Source of the DNA: Methanothrix soehngenii GP6
GTDB lineage: Archaea; Halobacteriota; Methanosarcinia; Methanotrichales; Methanotrichaceae
Length of the DNA stretch: 64,000 bases
Assembly (NCBI RefSeq): GCF_000204415.1
Contig: NC_015416.1
Span: forward strand, 1,116,001-1,180,000
Reading direction: 5' to 3'
Shown here in pieces: positions 16,518 to 27,100 of the stretch. Position numbers and translations under genes: made by a program. A model generated the notes under the pieces. The model worked only from the letters and a program-made list of their open reading frames with translations, was not told the DNA's origin and did not search any database. The number at the start of each line of letters is the position of its first letter. The stretch's first letter is position 1.

Positions 16518-17924
16518 TCACTCGAGCACGCCGTCTTCCTGCAAGGCCTCGACGACCTGCATGAACTGGCCTTCGGTCAGGGCAAGCTCGGACTTGACGG
16601 TATCCATGTTGATGTCTCCGCCGGTCTTCTCGATATAGGCCATGACCTTCCCCTTGATATCATCATCGACCTCTTCAAGCTTCCAGCCCTCGGTGATCTT
16701 CTTGTTGTCCACCTTTCTGGTGACGCCATCCACCACGGGATGGTTGACCTTGAGCAGGAATGCCTTGAGGGCTGCGATGTCCTTGGCATCGTCCTCGGTG
16801 GCGATCTTGTCCATCATGTCAGCATCAATGCCTTCCTTTACCCTCTCTTTGAGGCCCTTGGACATCCAGACGATCCTTCTCCAGCCGCCATCCGCCTGGA
16901 GGAACTTGGGGGAGAAGTAGTAGAGAATACCCATGCCCAGGAAGCCCACGACCTGCTTGCCGCCGCCGGTCTGTCCTGCCATGGTGGAGAAAGGCAGTCC
17001 GTTGGGGGTTGCGCCCTTGAAGTCACGATCGGCAAGGCCGATGCCGTCAACCTCAGGCATATAGAATCCAATGGTCTCGAAGCAGCCACAGGAGGTGTGG
17101 GGTGCATCGAAGAATGTGTAGAGGAGCATTCTGCTGTACTCGCCGCCGGACCTCTGCTCAGCCATCTGATTAATGGCTTCATACTCGCCGCTGACCTCAT
17201 CCATCGCCGATCCCTTCTCAATGGCGAACTGGGGGCCCTCTGGGTCCACCTTGGCGGCAGCCCTGCCGTCGAACCAGGTGATAGCTCCGCACAGTGATGG
17301 CCTGTCCGGGGTGACCACGCAGGCGCTGGTGGGAGCGAATGCCTGGCAGAGAGTGCAGCCATAGAAGACATCCACATCCTCATCGTGCAGTCCCTTGGCG
17401 CGCTCATCGCGGGTCTTGTATACGGCCATGGCCTTGGCCAGCTCTTCCTTGACCTTTGCTGGATCGGTGACGATGGTGATGTCCATCTTCTCAATGAATG
17501 GCATCTCTGCCTTGTACAGGTCGATGACCGGGGCGTAGACCTCCTTCCAGGAGGTGACTCCCTTCTTCTTGAGACCCTTGCCAATCCTCATCCAGATATC
17601 GTATCTCTGGTTGAGGTGCATGAGGCCACTTATATAGGAGAGCAGGGCATGGTTGCGCCTCTCGATGATGGACTCCAGGTCTTTCTCGATCTTCTCGCCG
17701 CCGACTCTGAAGATCATGCCGAAGGGCATGGTGGTGCCCTCAGGGGTCTCTCCCAGATCCGGACCGATGACTGTTACCTTTCCATCCTCAATCTCGTCCA
17801 TGGGCGTGGCAAGCGACAGCTCAAATCCATCTGCCTTGGGACCGCCAAGCTCTACCCATAGATCGTCCTTTCTGATTCTCTCGCCCTCATACATGGGGGA
17901 TATGTCCAACTTTATATCTGCCAT
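16518..17924 (-). CDS. cdhC: CODH/ACS beta subunit (acetyl-CoA synthase)
   Basis: Carries the A-cluster where acetyl-CoA is made or split. The A-cluster cysteines fit the Methanosarcina numbering: C190 and C193 in FYGCTLC, and C279 and C281 in TSCGCFE. The glycine-rich TMAGQTGGGKQVVGFLG is also present. The 468-residue protein ends in a helical, winged-helix-like tail (about residues 425-468) rather than an Ala/Pro-rich tail. GAGGTG precedes the ATG. The gene sits between cdhB (40-nt gap) and small protein A. Confidence 0.97.
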   Translation of the reverse strand: MADIKLDISPMYEGERIRKDDLWVELGGPKADGFELSLATPMDEIEDGKVTVIGPDLGETPEGTTMPFGMIFRVGGEKIEKDLESIIERRNHALLSYISGLMHLNQRYDIWMRIGKGLKKKGVTSWKEVYAPVIDLYKAEMPFIEKMDITIVTDPAKVKEELAKAMAVYKTRDERAKGLHDEDVDVFYGCTLCQAFAPTSACVVTPDRPSLCGAITWFDGRAAAKVDPEGPQFAIEKGSAMDEVSGEYEAINQMAEQRSGGEYSRMLLYTFFDAPHTSCGCFETIGFYMPEVDGIGLADRDFKGATPNGLPFSTMAGQTGGGKQVVGFLGMGILYYFSPKFLQADGGWRRIVWMSKGLKERVKEGIDADMMDKIATEDDAKDIAALKAFLLKVNHPVVDGVTRKVDNKKITEGWKLEEVDDDIKGKVMAYIEKTGGDINMDTVKSELALTEGQFMQVVEALQEDGVLE

Positions 17925-17964
17925 TAATACACCTCTTCTGTTTTCTTCTGTTATAGGATAAACT

Positions 17965-18528
17965 CTATTTCTTCATCGCTGCGATTACTTCGTCTACGGC
18001 TGCGTGATAGTCGTCCGGATTGAAGGCCAGGTTGCCGAAGGTCATATCGGCATTGACATGATAGTAGCGGTCTATGGAGACGCGCTTGATGTCCCGGTTG
18101 AAGTTCTTCAATGTGGATAGCATGCCATTGGCGAACTTGTAGTAGATGCCCAGGAATATGACCACATCGTACTGTCCCTGTCCATCCAGGCCCTTCCAGT
18201 CGGGGAACCTCAAAAAGTTGGTCAACGGATGCAGGCCGATCTGATAGACGTTCTCCAGGTAGCCTCTATCCACAAAGCCCTTGACGCTATGCGCCGTGGC
18301 GGCGATGGGAATTCCCATCTTTCCCATCTCAATCATCTTATCGAACATCACGGGATCGTCGAAGAGCTCTGCTCCTACCACGAGCAGAGGCCTCTTCGCC
18401 TTTCTGATGATCGCGCCGATTACCTTCGGCAAATAGGTCTTCGCCATCTCTGGCCCAGGGATCTGAGCCATCTCAAAGGGAATGGGATTCTTGGTGGTGT
18501 CAATGCCCTTCTTAACTTCTGCTGCCAT
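17965..18528 (-). CDS. cdhB: CODH/ACS epsilon subunit
   Basis: A 187-residue Rossmann-like subunit that binds the CdhA dimer to form the alpha2-epsilon2 CO dehydrogenase component. Its exact job is unsettled; proposed roles include FAD or electron entry. Typical segments are KRPLLVVGAELFDDP, IAATAHSVKGF and YDVVIFLGIYYKFANG. GAGGAGGAGATAG precedes the ATG, and the gene starts 19 nt after cdhA. Confidence 0.95.
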   Translation of the reverse strand: MAAEVKKGIDTTKNPIPFEMAQIPGPEMAKTYLPKVIGAIIRKAKRPLLVVGAELFDDPVMFDKMIEMGKMGIPIAATAHSVKGFVDRGYLENVYQIGLHPLTNFLRFPDWKGLDGQGQYDVVIFLGIYYKFANGMLSTLKNFNRDIKRVSIDRYYHVNADMTFGNLAFNPDDYHAAVDEVIAAMKK

Positions 18529-18547
18529 TTCTATCTCCTCCTCGTCC

Positions 18548-20965
18548 TCACTTCTTGGCCCTTATCTTGCGCGGGATGTTCGTGGGATCGAAGCTGACGT
18601 CTGCGGGCCTGAGCGGTCCGGAGATGAACTTCTTCGCCTTCCAGTCGATCTTCCAGCCGTGCTTCTCCTCCAGCTCCTTCATCATCTGCGTCTGGTAGTT
18701 CAGGGGCAGATCCTTGACATCGCGGACAAAGAGATGCCAGTCATCGGGCAGCTTGCCGAAGTACTTCATGGAGATATCGCAGTAATGGGTCAGCTTGATT
18801 CCTCTGCCCTGGGTGTTATCAGACGGGCGGAAGCAGAGCTTTGCCATCTCCAGCATGGCCTCCTCCTTGGTCTCGGCGATATAGAGCATGGCTTCAGGTG
18901 CTGGCTCGATCTGCTGCATATTGCCGTTCTTGGCATCTATGACCATCCAGTCCTCGGGCTTGTCGGTCCTGCCCATAAATGTCCTGCGGTATATGACTGA
19001 GCTTGGCTGAACAACCACTGGAATGCCGAGCCTGTTAACGCCGGTAGCGATGGATGCTGCCTTTTGGGAGTATGCTCCCCAGGCCACGCCGCATGCTCCG
19101 ACCTTGGACATGATATAATCGGCGATATCATCGTAGTTGGCACGCTCATTTCTGTGAGCGAAGATGGTTGCCACCTTGATTGCTGCTCCATGAATGTGGG
19201 CATTGGCCACACATGAGCCTATGTTGCAGATGTTCCTGCCATCAAAGGCACCCTCGTACTGCTCCCAGATGGTCTTGCCATCTTCATCCTTATACAGGGA
19301 CATGTCCATGGCCATGCAGCCCGTGGCAACGACGATGTAGCCTCTGTCAACGAACTCCTTGGCGATGTCGTAGCACTCCTTGGTGCCGTTGGGATAATTC
19401 GAGCATCCTACCAGCGCTATAACTCCCGGAATCTGGCCAAGAACCAGGGGTGCACCAACTTTTCTGATCTCGGTATCGAGCACAGGTCCCCTGCCCGCTC
19501 TCATCTTGAACTTCTGGTTCCTGATATACTCGCGGTTGGCATACTCATAGAGCTTCAGTATGGGAATCTCCTGGGGGCAGGTCTGCTCGCATCTCTGGCA
19601 GCCCACACATACCTCATAGGTAGAGGAGAATGGTTCCAGATTGCCCTTCAGTGCCTCGCTTATCATCTCGCTGATCCTGATGTGGGGCGGACAGACGAAG
19701 GCACACTGATTGCACTCTGTGCATGTTGCCAGGGTATCCTTGAACTGCTGCTCGGTAAAGAGGCTCTCCTTCTTGTACTGCTCGCGCTTGGGCTTGACTG
19801 CAACCGCGGTCCTGATGGCCACCTCTCCGGCCTTTACTGGATCGAGGATTGCCACACCGGGCATCTTGAAGCTGACCAGATCCTCCACAATGGCATCGGC
19901 TGAGTCATTGGTCCTGTCGGGCAGGCCGAGCATGATCTTGTCGTTGCTGGCGATGACGGGGATGTGCCTTTGCTGGCAGTCCTCCAGCACATCGCAGAAT
20001 ACGCACTGCTCGTCCACAATCACTGTATCCATGATTCCGGCGCGAACCATCTTTCTCCACCAGCCCATGGCACCAGCCACCTTGGCCTTGGGTCCCAGGT
20101 TGGGGGGGATCCTGGATTCCCTGCCGGTCTCAGTGATCCTGGTGAGGTCAATGGCGGTGCAGCATACGCCGCCTATGTCAACCTTGTCCCAGAGATTATT
20201 GTTCTCGGCATAGATCATGGCCTCTGCGCCTGCTGCCAGGTTGTGGCCGTAGGCGATGAGAACGCCCTTGTTCTGATCCAGGGTGCCCATGCCGATCTCC
20301 ACCAGGGGTGCATCGGCTGCGCCGCGGGGCATATCGTAAGCCACCGTCTGCAGCATGTCGCAGATCTCCTTGCCCAGGGAGTCGATCATGCCGCCGTGCA
20401 GCGACTTGGACTCGAAGTCCATAAAATAGCCTTCCTGACCGGTGTGAGTGGCCGCCAGGAGCTGCACGATCTCCTCTTCGCAATACTCCAGGGCCTCGCC
20501 GAAGTCCTTGAGCGACTTGGGCTTGATCCCCAGGATGGTGCGAGTGAGGGGCGCATCCACCAGGATCTCGCTGCCCATATCGAAGGGCATATCTCCGAAC
20601 TTGTCCAGACACCAGTGGTAAAGGTGCCTGCCGTGAGCAGTATGGGCGCAGGTTCCCATTAAAACCGCAACCAGAACGATCTTACCGCAGGCAGCGGCCA
20701 TGTCAATGCCACAGGCCCCCTTCTTGTTGCCGGTCAGGTCGCATGGTCCATAGGTACAGAGGGTGCATGTATCATCTGCCGGTGAATACATGATCTTGTA
20801 CCGGTTACAAATCTTGAAGTCCCAGTCACGAAGCGTTGCCACACCTGGCTTGGGGAAGGGGCCCATCTCCTGGTCCCATTCATCCTCTTCTTTTACGACA
20901 GCTCCTATGTTGATCTGGACGTTCTTCATGTCCTCAACCGAAAAGCTGCCTTCTCTTGTTGCCAT
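18548..20965 (-). CDS. cdhA: CODH/ACS alpha subunit (CO dehydrogenase)
   Basis: The 805-residue Ni-Fe-S CO dehydrogenase of the complex, oxidising the carbonyl released from acetyl-CoA to CO2 and reducing ferredoxin. N-terminal cluster cysteines are in CTLCTYGPCDLTGNKKGACG (from about residue 67). HTAHGRH follows as the proton-relay His cluster. Two extra 4Fe-4S motifs, CTECNQCAFVCPP and CVGCQRCEQTCPQ (about 410-470), are specific to the archaeal enzyme. C-cluster cysteines occur in VGCSNYPNGTKE, NIGSCVAN and GACGVAWG. It is the first gene of the operon, with GGAAGAGGAGG before the ATG. Confidence 0.97.
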   Translation of the reverse strand: MATREGSFSVEDMKNVQINIGAVVKEEDEWDQEMGPFPKPGVATLRDWDFKICNRYKIMYSPADDTCTLCTYGPCDLTGNKKGACGIDMAAACGKIVLVAVLMGTCAHTAHGRHLYHWCLDKFGDMPFDMGSEILVDAPLTRTILGIKPKSLKDFGEALEYCEEEIVQLLAATHTGQEGYFMDFESKSLHGGMIDSLGKEICDMLQTVAYDMPRGAADAPLVEIGMGTLDQNKGVLIAYGHNLAAGAEAMIYAENNNLWDKVDIGGVCCTAIDLTRITETGRESRIPPNLGPKAKVAGAMGWWRKMVRAGIMDTVIVDEQCVFCDVLEDCQQRHIPVIASNDKIMLGLPDRTNDSADAIVEDLVSFKMPGVAILDPVKAGEVAIRTAVAVKPKREQYKKESLFTEQQFKDTLATCTECNQCAFVCPPHIRISEMISEALKGNLEPFSSTYEVCVGCQRCEQTCPQEIPILKLYEYANREYIRNQKFKMRAGRGPVLDTEIRKVGAPLVLGQIPGVIALVGCSNYPNGTKECYDIAKEFVDRGYIVVATGCMAMDMSLYKDEDGKTIWEQYEGAFDGRNICNIGSCVANAHIHGAAIKVATIFAHRNERANYDDIADYIMSKVGACGVAWGAYSQKAASIATGVNRLGIPVVVQPSSVIYRRTFMGRTDKPEDWMVIDAKNGNMQQIEPAPEAMLYIAETKEEAMLEMAKLCFRPSDNTQGRGIKLTHYCDISMKYFGKLPDDWHLFVRDVKDLPLNYQTQMMKELEEKHGWKIDWKAKKFISGPLRPADVSFDPTNIPRKIRAKK

Positions 20966-21199
20966 CGGAATCTTAGCCTCCTCTTCCTTTGATATACGCC
21001 GCTTGAGTTCGCATAGAGTAGATAAAACACTTTCGGATACCAGTTAATATAGAATTTTATTAATTTTGATTAAACATCATAGTATTAATTTTATAAATAA
21101 ATTTTCAGTTAACAGCGACTCAATAAGATCACTATTGTTAATGAAGTGTACTCTGCCCACAAGCTTGAAATGCCAATACATTGAAGGCCACAACGACCT
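20966..21199. promoter_or_regulatory. Divergent promoter region between cdhA and cobD
   Basis: A 234-nt AT-rich gap feeds the cdh operon leftwards and the corrinoid genes rightwards. TATA-like runs lie at about 21083-21100 (attttataaataaat) and about 21045-21060 (tatagaattttat), either of which would give cdhA a long leader, as is common for methanogenesis operons. I could not identify a specific operator. Sharing the region would allow joint control of the corrinoid protein and its cofactor. Confidence 0.5.
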
Positions 21200-22294
21200 A
21201 TGAAAAATCGATTGCGGAAGAGCTTTGTCAATGCTGCCGAATGCAAGCATGGGGGCAAGGTGCAGGAAGCGAAGAGAAGATTGGGGGCTGAGCCGCTGGA
21301 CTTCTCCGCCAATATCAATCCCCTGGGATCGCCCCCCCTGAAGGAGTTGGTCAGCCGAGAGCTCAAGCAGGTCGGCCACTATCCTGACAGCAGCTACCAG
21401 GGATTCTGTCGCGCAGCGAGCCGCTTCGTCCAGGTCGATCCGGGATGCATCGTTCCAGGCAATGGATCATCTGAGCTGATCAGGATATTCGCGGAGGCTG
21501 TGCTGGAAGAGGGGGACCTGGCAATAATCCCCACCCCCACCTTTGGAGAGTATGAGAATCAATCACAGCTCGCCGGAGGCAGGACGGAAAGGCTGGCGAT
21601 TGGTAAGGATGGCACCCCCCTCCTTCGCGACTCCGACCTGCACCGGGCCAAAGCCCTCTTCCTCTGCAATCCCAATAATCCCACCGGACGGCTGCTCTCC
21701 CAAAATCAGGTTCACGATCTGGCGGACAGATGCGAGGAGGCAGAGGTATTCTTATTGGTGGATGAGGCCTTCATAGAGCTCAGCCGCCCGGAGGAGAGCG
21801 TAGCTCAGCTTGCTCCCAGCAGGGAGTATCTCTTTGTGATGAGATCCCTGACCAAGTCCTTTGGAGTGCCGGGGATGAGATTGGGCTTCGGCGTGACCAA
21901 TCCCCTTTTAGCTGGAATCATGAACCGGGCAAAGATCCCCTGGTCCATCGGCTCCATTGCCGCCGCTGCAGCAGAATATCTCCTGGGATGTGAGGATCAC
22001 CTGACCAGGTCTAGAGAGCTGATAGCCGAGGAGCTGAATTATCTGATCCCCTCCCTGAAGAATCTGGGCCTGGATCCGCTGCCAAGTCAGGTCAACTTCA
22101 TCCTGGTGAATATCGAATCGGCGGGCCTTGGCTCGGACGTCCTGGCAGAGCGCACCATGGCCCGTGGCGTTCTGGTGCGGGACTGCCAGTCCTTCGGCCT
22201 GGAGAAGAGCTACATCCGGGTGGCAGTGAGAGGCCACGAGGATAACGAGCGGCTAATCGATGTCCTGGAGAGGGCATTAAGATGCAAAGACTGA
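21200..22294 (+). CDS. cobD: L-threonine-O-3-phosphate decarboxylase CobD (aminotransferase fold)
   Basis: A PLP enzyme that makes (R)-1-aminopropan-2-ol phosphate, the linker of cobalamin-type corrinoids. Features are DFSANINPLG at the N-terminus, CNPNNPTG (about 156-163), VDEAFIEL (D188) and the PLP lysine in RSLTKSFGVPG (K219). Histidinol-phosphate aminotransferase is the near relative, but the DFSANINPLG start and the neighbouring cbiB favour CobD. Length (364 residues) is normal. Confidence 0.88.
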   Translation: MKNRLRKSFVNAAECKHGGKVQEAKRRLGAEPLDFSANINPLGSPPLKELVSRELKQVGHYPDSSYQGFCRAASRFVQVDPGCIVPGNGSSELIRIFAEAVLEEGDLAIIPTPTFGEYENQSQLAGGRTERLAIGKDGTPLLRDSDLHRAKALFLCNPNNPTGRLLSQNQVHDLADRCEEAEVFLLVDEAFIELSRPEESVAQLAPSREYLFVMRSLTKSFGVPGMRLGFGVTNPLLAGIMNRAKIPWSIGSIAAAAAEYLLGCEDHLTRSRELIAEELNYLIPSLKNLGLDPLPSQVNFILVNIESAGLGSDVLAERTMARGVLVRDCQSFGLEKSYIRVAVRGHEDNERLIDVLERALRCKD

Positions 22295-22524
22295 GCTGCG
22301 AGAGGTTTCCCTGCCACCACCCCGAGCAGGACTGCTCATTATGCTTCTGCCCATTTTACCCCTGCCGGGATGTGAGAACGGGAGGCTTTGAGCGAGATGG
22401 CTCCTGGTGCTGTGAGAATTGCCAGATCGTTCACCAAAAAGATGTGGCTGAGATGGTGCTGGATGGGCTCTTGCAGGGCCTGCCCATCTCCCAGGTCTGG
22501 AAGAGCCTCGAGGAGCGGCTATGA
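22282..22524 (+). CDS. Cysteine-rich small domain protein
   Basis: An 80-residue protein with a dense cysteine/histidine N-terminal half (C6, C11, HH, C18, C21, C23, C28, then CCENC), which should bind metal, probably zinc or an Fe-S centre. It resembles the cysteine-rich small domain (zf-like) that often accompanies archaeal corrinoid genes, sometimes fused to CobD. It overlaps the cobD end by 13 nt and the cbiB start by 4 nt, so the three are tightly coupled. A helper role in corrinoid synthesis is inferred from context. Confidence 0.75.
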   Translation: MQRLSCERFPCHHPEQDCSLCFCPFYPCRDVRTGGFERDGSWCCENCQIVHQKDVAEMVLDGLLQGLPISQVWKSLEERL

Positions 22525-23438
22525 CCCTGGCCATTGAGGAGGCTTTAACTGTATTTCTTTTAGCGGTGGCCTTTGACATACTGATCGGCGAGCCTCCGGT
22601 TCGAGTTCACCCCGTGGTCTGGATCGGCAGACTGATCTCCTTCCTGCGCGCCCGGGCGGGGCCCACTAAGGTGCAGGGCATCCTGCTGGCCATAACCGTG
22701 ATTGCAGTCTCAGTTCTGGCGGCTCATCTGCTGGTCAGGGCGGCGCATGTTATGCCCGTGCTGCCTCTCTTGGTAGGAGCATATCTCTTGAAGTCCACAT
22801 TTGCCATCAGATGCTTGTTGGAGACCTCCAGCAATATCGGCAGGATGATAGACCAGGATATGGAAGAAGCAAAGAAGATGCTGCCCGCCCTGGTGGGAAG
22901 GGACACCTCCACCCTAACAACTGCCCAGGCCAGCTCAGCGGTGATAGAGTCGCTATCTGAAAACTATGTGGACTCCATTCTCTCCCCCATATTCTACTAT
23001 ATTCTCTTCGCACCCATAGGCCTAGGCCTGGAGGCGGCCATTGCCTTCAAGGCCATCAGCACCATGGACTCGATGATCGGCTACAAGAAGCCTGGATTGA
23101 AGGAGCTGGGATATGCTGGAGCGAGGCTGGACGACCTGGCGAACTGGATTCCCGCTCGATTAAGCATAATCCTGATCGCCCTGGCCCGACCGAGAGGCGC
23201 CCGCTCGGCCATTAGAGAAGCCTTTAAATATCACAGCGCCACCCCCAGCCCCAACTCCGGCTGGCCCATGGCCGCAGCTGCCGGGAGCCTGAAAATCCGC
23301 TTAGAGAAGCCTGGCCAGTATATCCTGCTGGGAGAGAATCCGAATCCAGAGACAAGGGATATATTCCGGGCCACAGGCCTCGTCCAGTCGGCCATCGCCC
23401 TCACACTGGCAGCGGCGTTCATCTGCCTGCTCCTATAA
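22521..23438 (+). CDS. cbiB: Adenosylcobinamide-phosphate synthase CbiB
   Basis: A membrane protein that attaches aminopropanol phosphate (the CobD product) to adenosylcobyric acid. The N-terminal DILIGEPPVRVHPVVWIGRLI is diagnostic, followed by LVGRDTSTLTTAQASSAVIESLSENYVDSILSP and HSATPSPNSGWPMAAAAG. Several hydrophobic segments fit an inner-membrane protein of 305 residues. It begins inside the stop of the Cys-rich gene (ATGA overlap). Confidence 0.93.
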   Translation: MTLAIEEALTVFLLAVAFDILIGEPPVRVHPVVWIGRLISFLRARAGPTKVQGILLAITVIAVSVLAAHLLVRAAHVMPVLPLLVGAYLLKSTFAIRCLLETSSNIGRMIDQDMEEAKKMLPALVGRDTSTLTTAQASSAVIESLSENYVDSILSPIFYYILFAPIGLGLEAAIAFKAISTMDSMIGYKKPGLKELGYAGARLDDLANWIPARLSIILIALARPRGARSAIREAFKYHSATPSPNSGWPMAAAAGSLKIRLEKPGQYILLGENPNPETRDIFRATGLVQSAIALTLAAAFICLLL

Positions 23439-23471
23439 CCATAATGTTTATCCAATTCGAGGATGGAGTAA

Positions 23472-24128
23472 ATGAGAATGGAAACCATGCAAGATCTCCT
23501 GGAGAAAGTTCAAGAGTTTGCCTTTCATGATTTTGGCAAAGAAGAGGCTAAAAAGCTCTTCGGCTGGGATGTCGCAGAGATACTGGTCAACAGCTCGAAG
23601 GAAGATGAAAATCACATTCTAATCATATTTAATAATAATTTTATGCTCTTCATCAGGTACTTCCTAAACCTCGATCCCTCTCAGACCGATGATACCTGTG
23701 AGTTCATCCTGAGCCTGAAGACTGACCTCACTTCTCGCATAAAGTATTCAATCAACTACGGAAATTATATTCACGGCCAGGGATACATACGCTTCAGGGT
23801 GGCAGACACAAAGAACAGAATGGTTCAGGTGATGCTGGAGGAGTTCTATATCCCGGCGATAAAGAACGTCTACAAGCCCATAATCGAAAGGTTCAAGGGA
23901 TTCTATGGCAAGGACTTCTTCGGAGTAGAGGCTGACGGCAATGGCGGACAGATATATTATGCACCGATACGCAATATGAGCGAGCACAAGGGAGCCCGGC
24001 TGGGCGATGTGATCGGCAGGCTGACTGAGCTGGAGCTGCTCTTAAAAGATCCCCATATCAGGCAGGATCTGGCCAAGGTCGACCTCCAGCTCAGCCTTCT
24101 CCCCTCCATGATGGATTCGGGCCTCTAG
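23472..24128 (+). CDS. Hypothetical protein, 218 residues
   Basis: I do not recognise the family. The protein is soluble, mixed alpha/beta, with an aromatic-rich middle (NNNFMLFIRYFLNLDP; YSINYGNYIHGQGYIRFRV) and a helical C-terminus. No cysteines are arranged for metal binding and there is no signal peptide. It starts 33 nt after cbiB on the same strand and its end overlaps the convergent TPR gene by 4 nt. The start could be the second Met (residue 3) or the third (residue 6). Confidence 0.65.
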   Translation: MRMETMQDLLEKVQEFAFHDFGKEEAKKLFGWDVAEILVNSSKEDENHILIIFNNNFMLFIRYFLNLDPSQTDDTCEFILSLKTDLTSRIKYSINYGNYIHGQGYIRFRVADTKNRMVQVMLEEFYIPAIKNVYKPIIERFKGFYGKDFFGVEADGNGGQIYYAPIRNMSEHKGARLGDVIGRLTELELLLKDPHIRQDLAKVDLQLSLLPSMMDSGL

Positions 24129-27100
24129 CCAATTCTTCTGCATTCCAGCTTATGGGGAAGCTCCTCCAGAAGCTTCTCATAATCCTCTTCTCCAAGCCTC
24201 TCTCGCAGTAGGCTGGCCTGACGGCCTTCCTCCGGCTGAGACGCTTCAGCCTCCAGGAACTCTATCGCCTTTTCTGAGATCTGGCGGATGGTGGATGAAG
24301 GAATCCGATCCCCCTCCTTCCCGGCCAGCCGCAATGCACCGGCATAGTCCGCCCGTGCCTCCTCCTTCTTTCCGGTGCGGGCTTCGCACTCCGCCAGATC
24401 GACGGTAGCCAGGAGACTGAGATCAGCATGTCCCAGAATCCTGGCCTGGCGCTGTCTCAACATGGCCATCTCTTCTGCTCGCTGATAATCATCCTGAGCC
24501 AAGAAGAGGAGGGTCATATCGCGGTAGACCTCTATGAGATCCAGCGATGCACCCAGCCGGCCGAAGATCACAAGAGCCTGTTTCATCCTTCTTAGAGCAT
24601 CCTCATAATCCCCGCTGGCCAGGGCTAGCCGACCAAGAGATGAGATGGCTTTTGCCTCCTCATAGGAGAGAGACAGCTTCCGAGATAAAGCCAGGGCCTT
24701 CTCAAAGCAGCTCTTTGCCTCCGGATAGAGCATATCCTTAAGAAAGCGCTCTCCCTGAGCTCTATAAAGCTGGATTTTCAAAGGCGGATAGTCAGTGCGA
24801 GAGACCTGAGTCTCTGCCTGGGAGAGATAGAAGCGGGATTGCATCGAATGCCCCTCTTGAATATTGAACAGAGCGGCGGCGATGTAGCCCTCACATAGAT
24901 CGGGCAATGCCCCCAGGCCCTCCAGAATGCCTATTGACTGGGAGAAAAGCTCAATTGCTTCATCCGATCTGCCCATCTGGCCGGAGATGATTCCCAGGTT
25001 CAATTTGGCTGAAGCTACACAGGGCAGGGCATCTAGATCCTGGAAGATGTCCAAAGCCACATCAAATAGCGTTCTGGCCCGGTTGAGGTCTCCCATATCC
25101 TTGTAGACCAGGGCCATATTGAAGAGAACCTGGCCACGGTTGTAGACCTCTCCAGTCTGGTCAAACCTCTCCACGCTCCTCTTATAGCAGGCAATGGCTT
25201 CTGCCCACTGGCCGCTATCTGTGTAGCTGCCGGCGAGGGCTGAAAGGACCTCCCCCTGGCCGGAGAGGTCGCCTGTCTCCTCCAACTCCTCCAGCTGTCT
25301 CTTGTACTCCTCGATATCAGGGGAAATCTCGCCCCGTCCTGCCCGGATCATATCGATGCTGGCCTGCATCTCCGCCGCGCCCGCTTGATCCTTGAGGCGC
25401 CGGTATATCTCCAGAGCCCTCTGAAAGTGCTCTGCTGCTAGATCGCGCTCTCCTTGGCGGTGGTAGAGGTTTCCCATGTTTCCCAGCACCTGGGCAATGC
25501 CGGCTGAGTCCTCCAGCTTTTCAAAGAGGCTCAGGCTCTTGCTATAGCTATCCAGAGCATCCGCCCACTGACCTCTCTTATAGCAGAGGCCTGCGACATT
25601 GCTCAGGACCGAGGCCTCGCTCTCCATATCCCCTGCCTTCCCGAAGCCCTCCAGGCTCAAGCGATAGTTCTCTAAGGCAGCGGCCCAGTCACCCTGCCGG
25701 TAGCACATATTGCCCAGGTTGTTCCTGGCTACCGAAACGGAGTACTCGTCCCCCAGCCCCTCCATAATCGCCAGGCTCTCATTGTAGTCCTCCAGGGCCT
25801 CATCCCACTGGCCAAGATCGGCATGGAGATTTCCCAGAGCGCACTGGACTGCCGCCACTGCCGAAAGATCATCTCTGGAACGGAGGGCCTCCAGAACCTG
25901 AGCATACCTGGTCAGAGCCTCCTGCCATCTACCCCTTCTCAGGAGCAGATTTACCATGGACTCGAGCGCCTCGATCATCGACCTGGAGTCCCCTCCCACA
26001 ATCTGCAGATCGAGACATTTTCGGTAGCACTCCAGTGCTCCCTCCAGATCGCCTCTCTCGGCCATGCTCCTTGCCAGGCCATAGAGCGATCTAGCCTCCC
26101 CTCGAGCGTCACCCAGTTCCCTGAAGCCATCTATGCTCTGCTGGTACAGTTCCTCTGCTCGCTCCTCCTCCCCAGACTGAAGATAGACGCCTGCCAGATT
26201 TCCCAGGGTAACTGCCATGCCGTGCCCATCGTTCAGAACACGCCTCGCCTCCAGGCCCTGACGGTAGCATAAGATGGCATGCATGAGATCCCCTCGATCG
26301 GAGTAGAGGTTTCCCAGGTTGTTCTCCGCTGCAGCCAGACCCCGCAGGTCCCCATTATCCTCAAATGCCCTGGCCGCCCCTTCAAAACAGGACTGGGCCT
26401 GATCCCACTCCCCTCCGAGCTGATAGATCAGCCCCAGGCTCAGCCTGTTGCCGGCAGCACCAATTTGATCCCCCAGATCCTCCTTTGTGGCAATGCTCTT
26501 TTCCAAGAACTCCCCCGCAAGGTGAAGATCGCCCCTGCTCTGATAGACAAGGCCGATGTTAGACTGGACCATCGATGCACCCTGTCTGTCTCCCTGCTGG
26601 CAGAATGAATTATAGGCATGAGAATACATCTGCAGGGCAACATCCAGATCTCCTTTCAGATGATATACGCCGCCCAGATTGGATAGGGCCTCAGCCGCTG
26701 CTGTCACCTCGCCCATTTCCATGAAGAGATCCGCCGCCCTCTGGTAGCACTCGATCGCCTCCGGCCAATCAGAGCAGTCGCAGCAGATCCTGGCAATGCA
26801 ATTCAGAGCCTCTGCAGATCCACTCAGATCTTTGGATCTCTCCCTGATCTTCAGGCTCTCCCGGGAGCATTGCAGTGCCATTTCCAACTGCCCCTGCTTA
26901 TGGTGAACGCCCGCCAGAATAACCAGAGCCCGGGCAAGGGAGGAGGAATCTTTATGCTCTTTCATGATCGCTATTGCCCTTTGAAGGTGGTCTTCTGCCA
27001 GGGTCCAATTCCCGTCCTCCAGGAAGCATTGACCCATCCGGCAGAGGGCCTTGGAGGCGAGAGAGGGATGGCCCTTCTGCAATGCCGCCAAGCTCCGGCC

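Noticed and set aside
20966-21199. Cobalamin riboswitch upstream of cobD/cdhA
   Set aside because: No B12-box-like sequence could be seen, and such riboswitches are rare in archaea; the gap looks like an ordinary divergent AT-rich promoter region.
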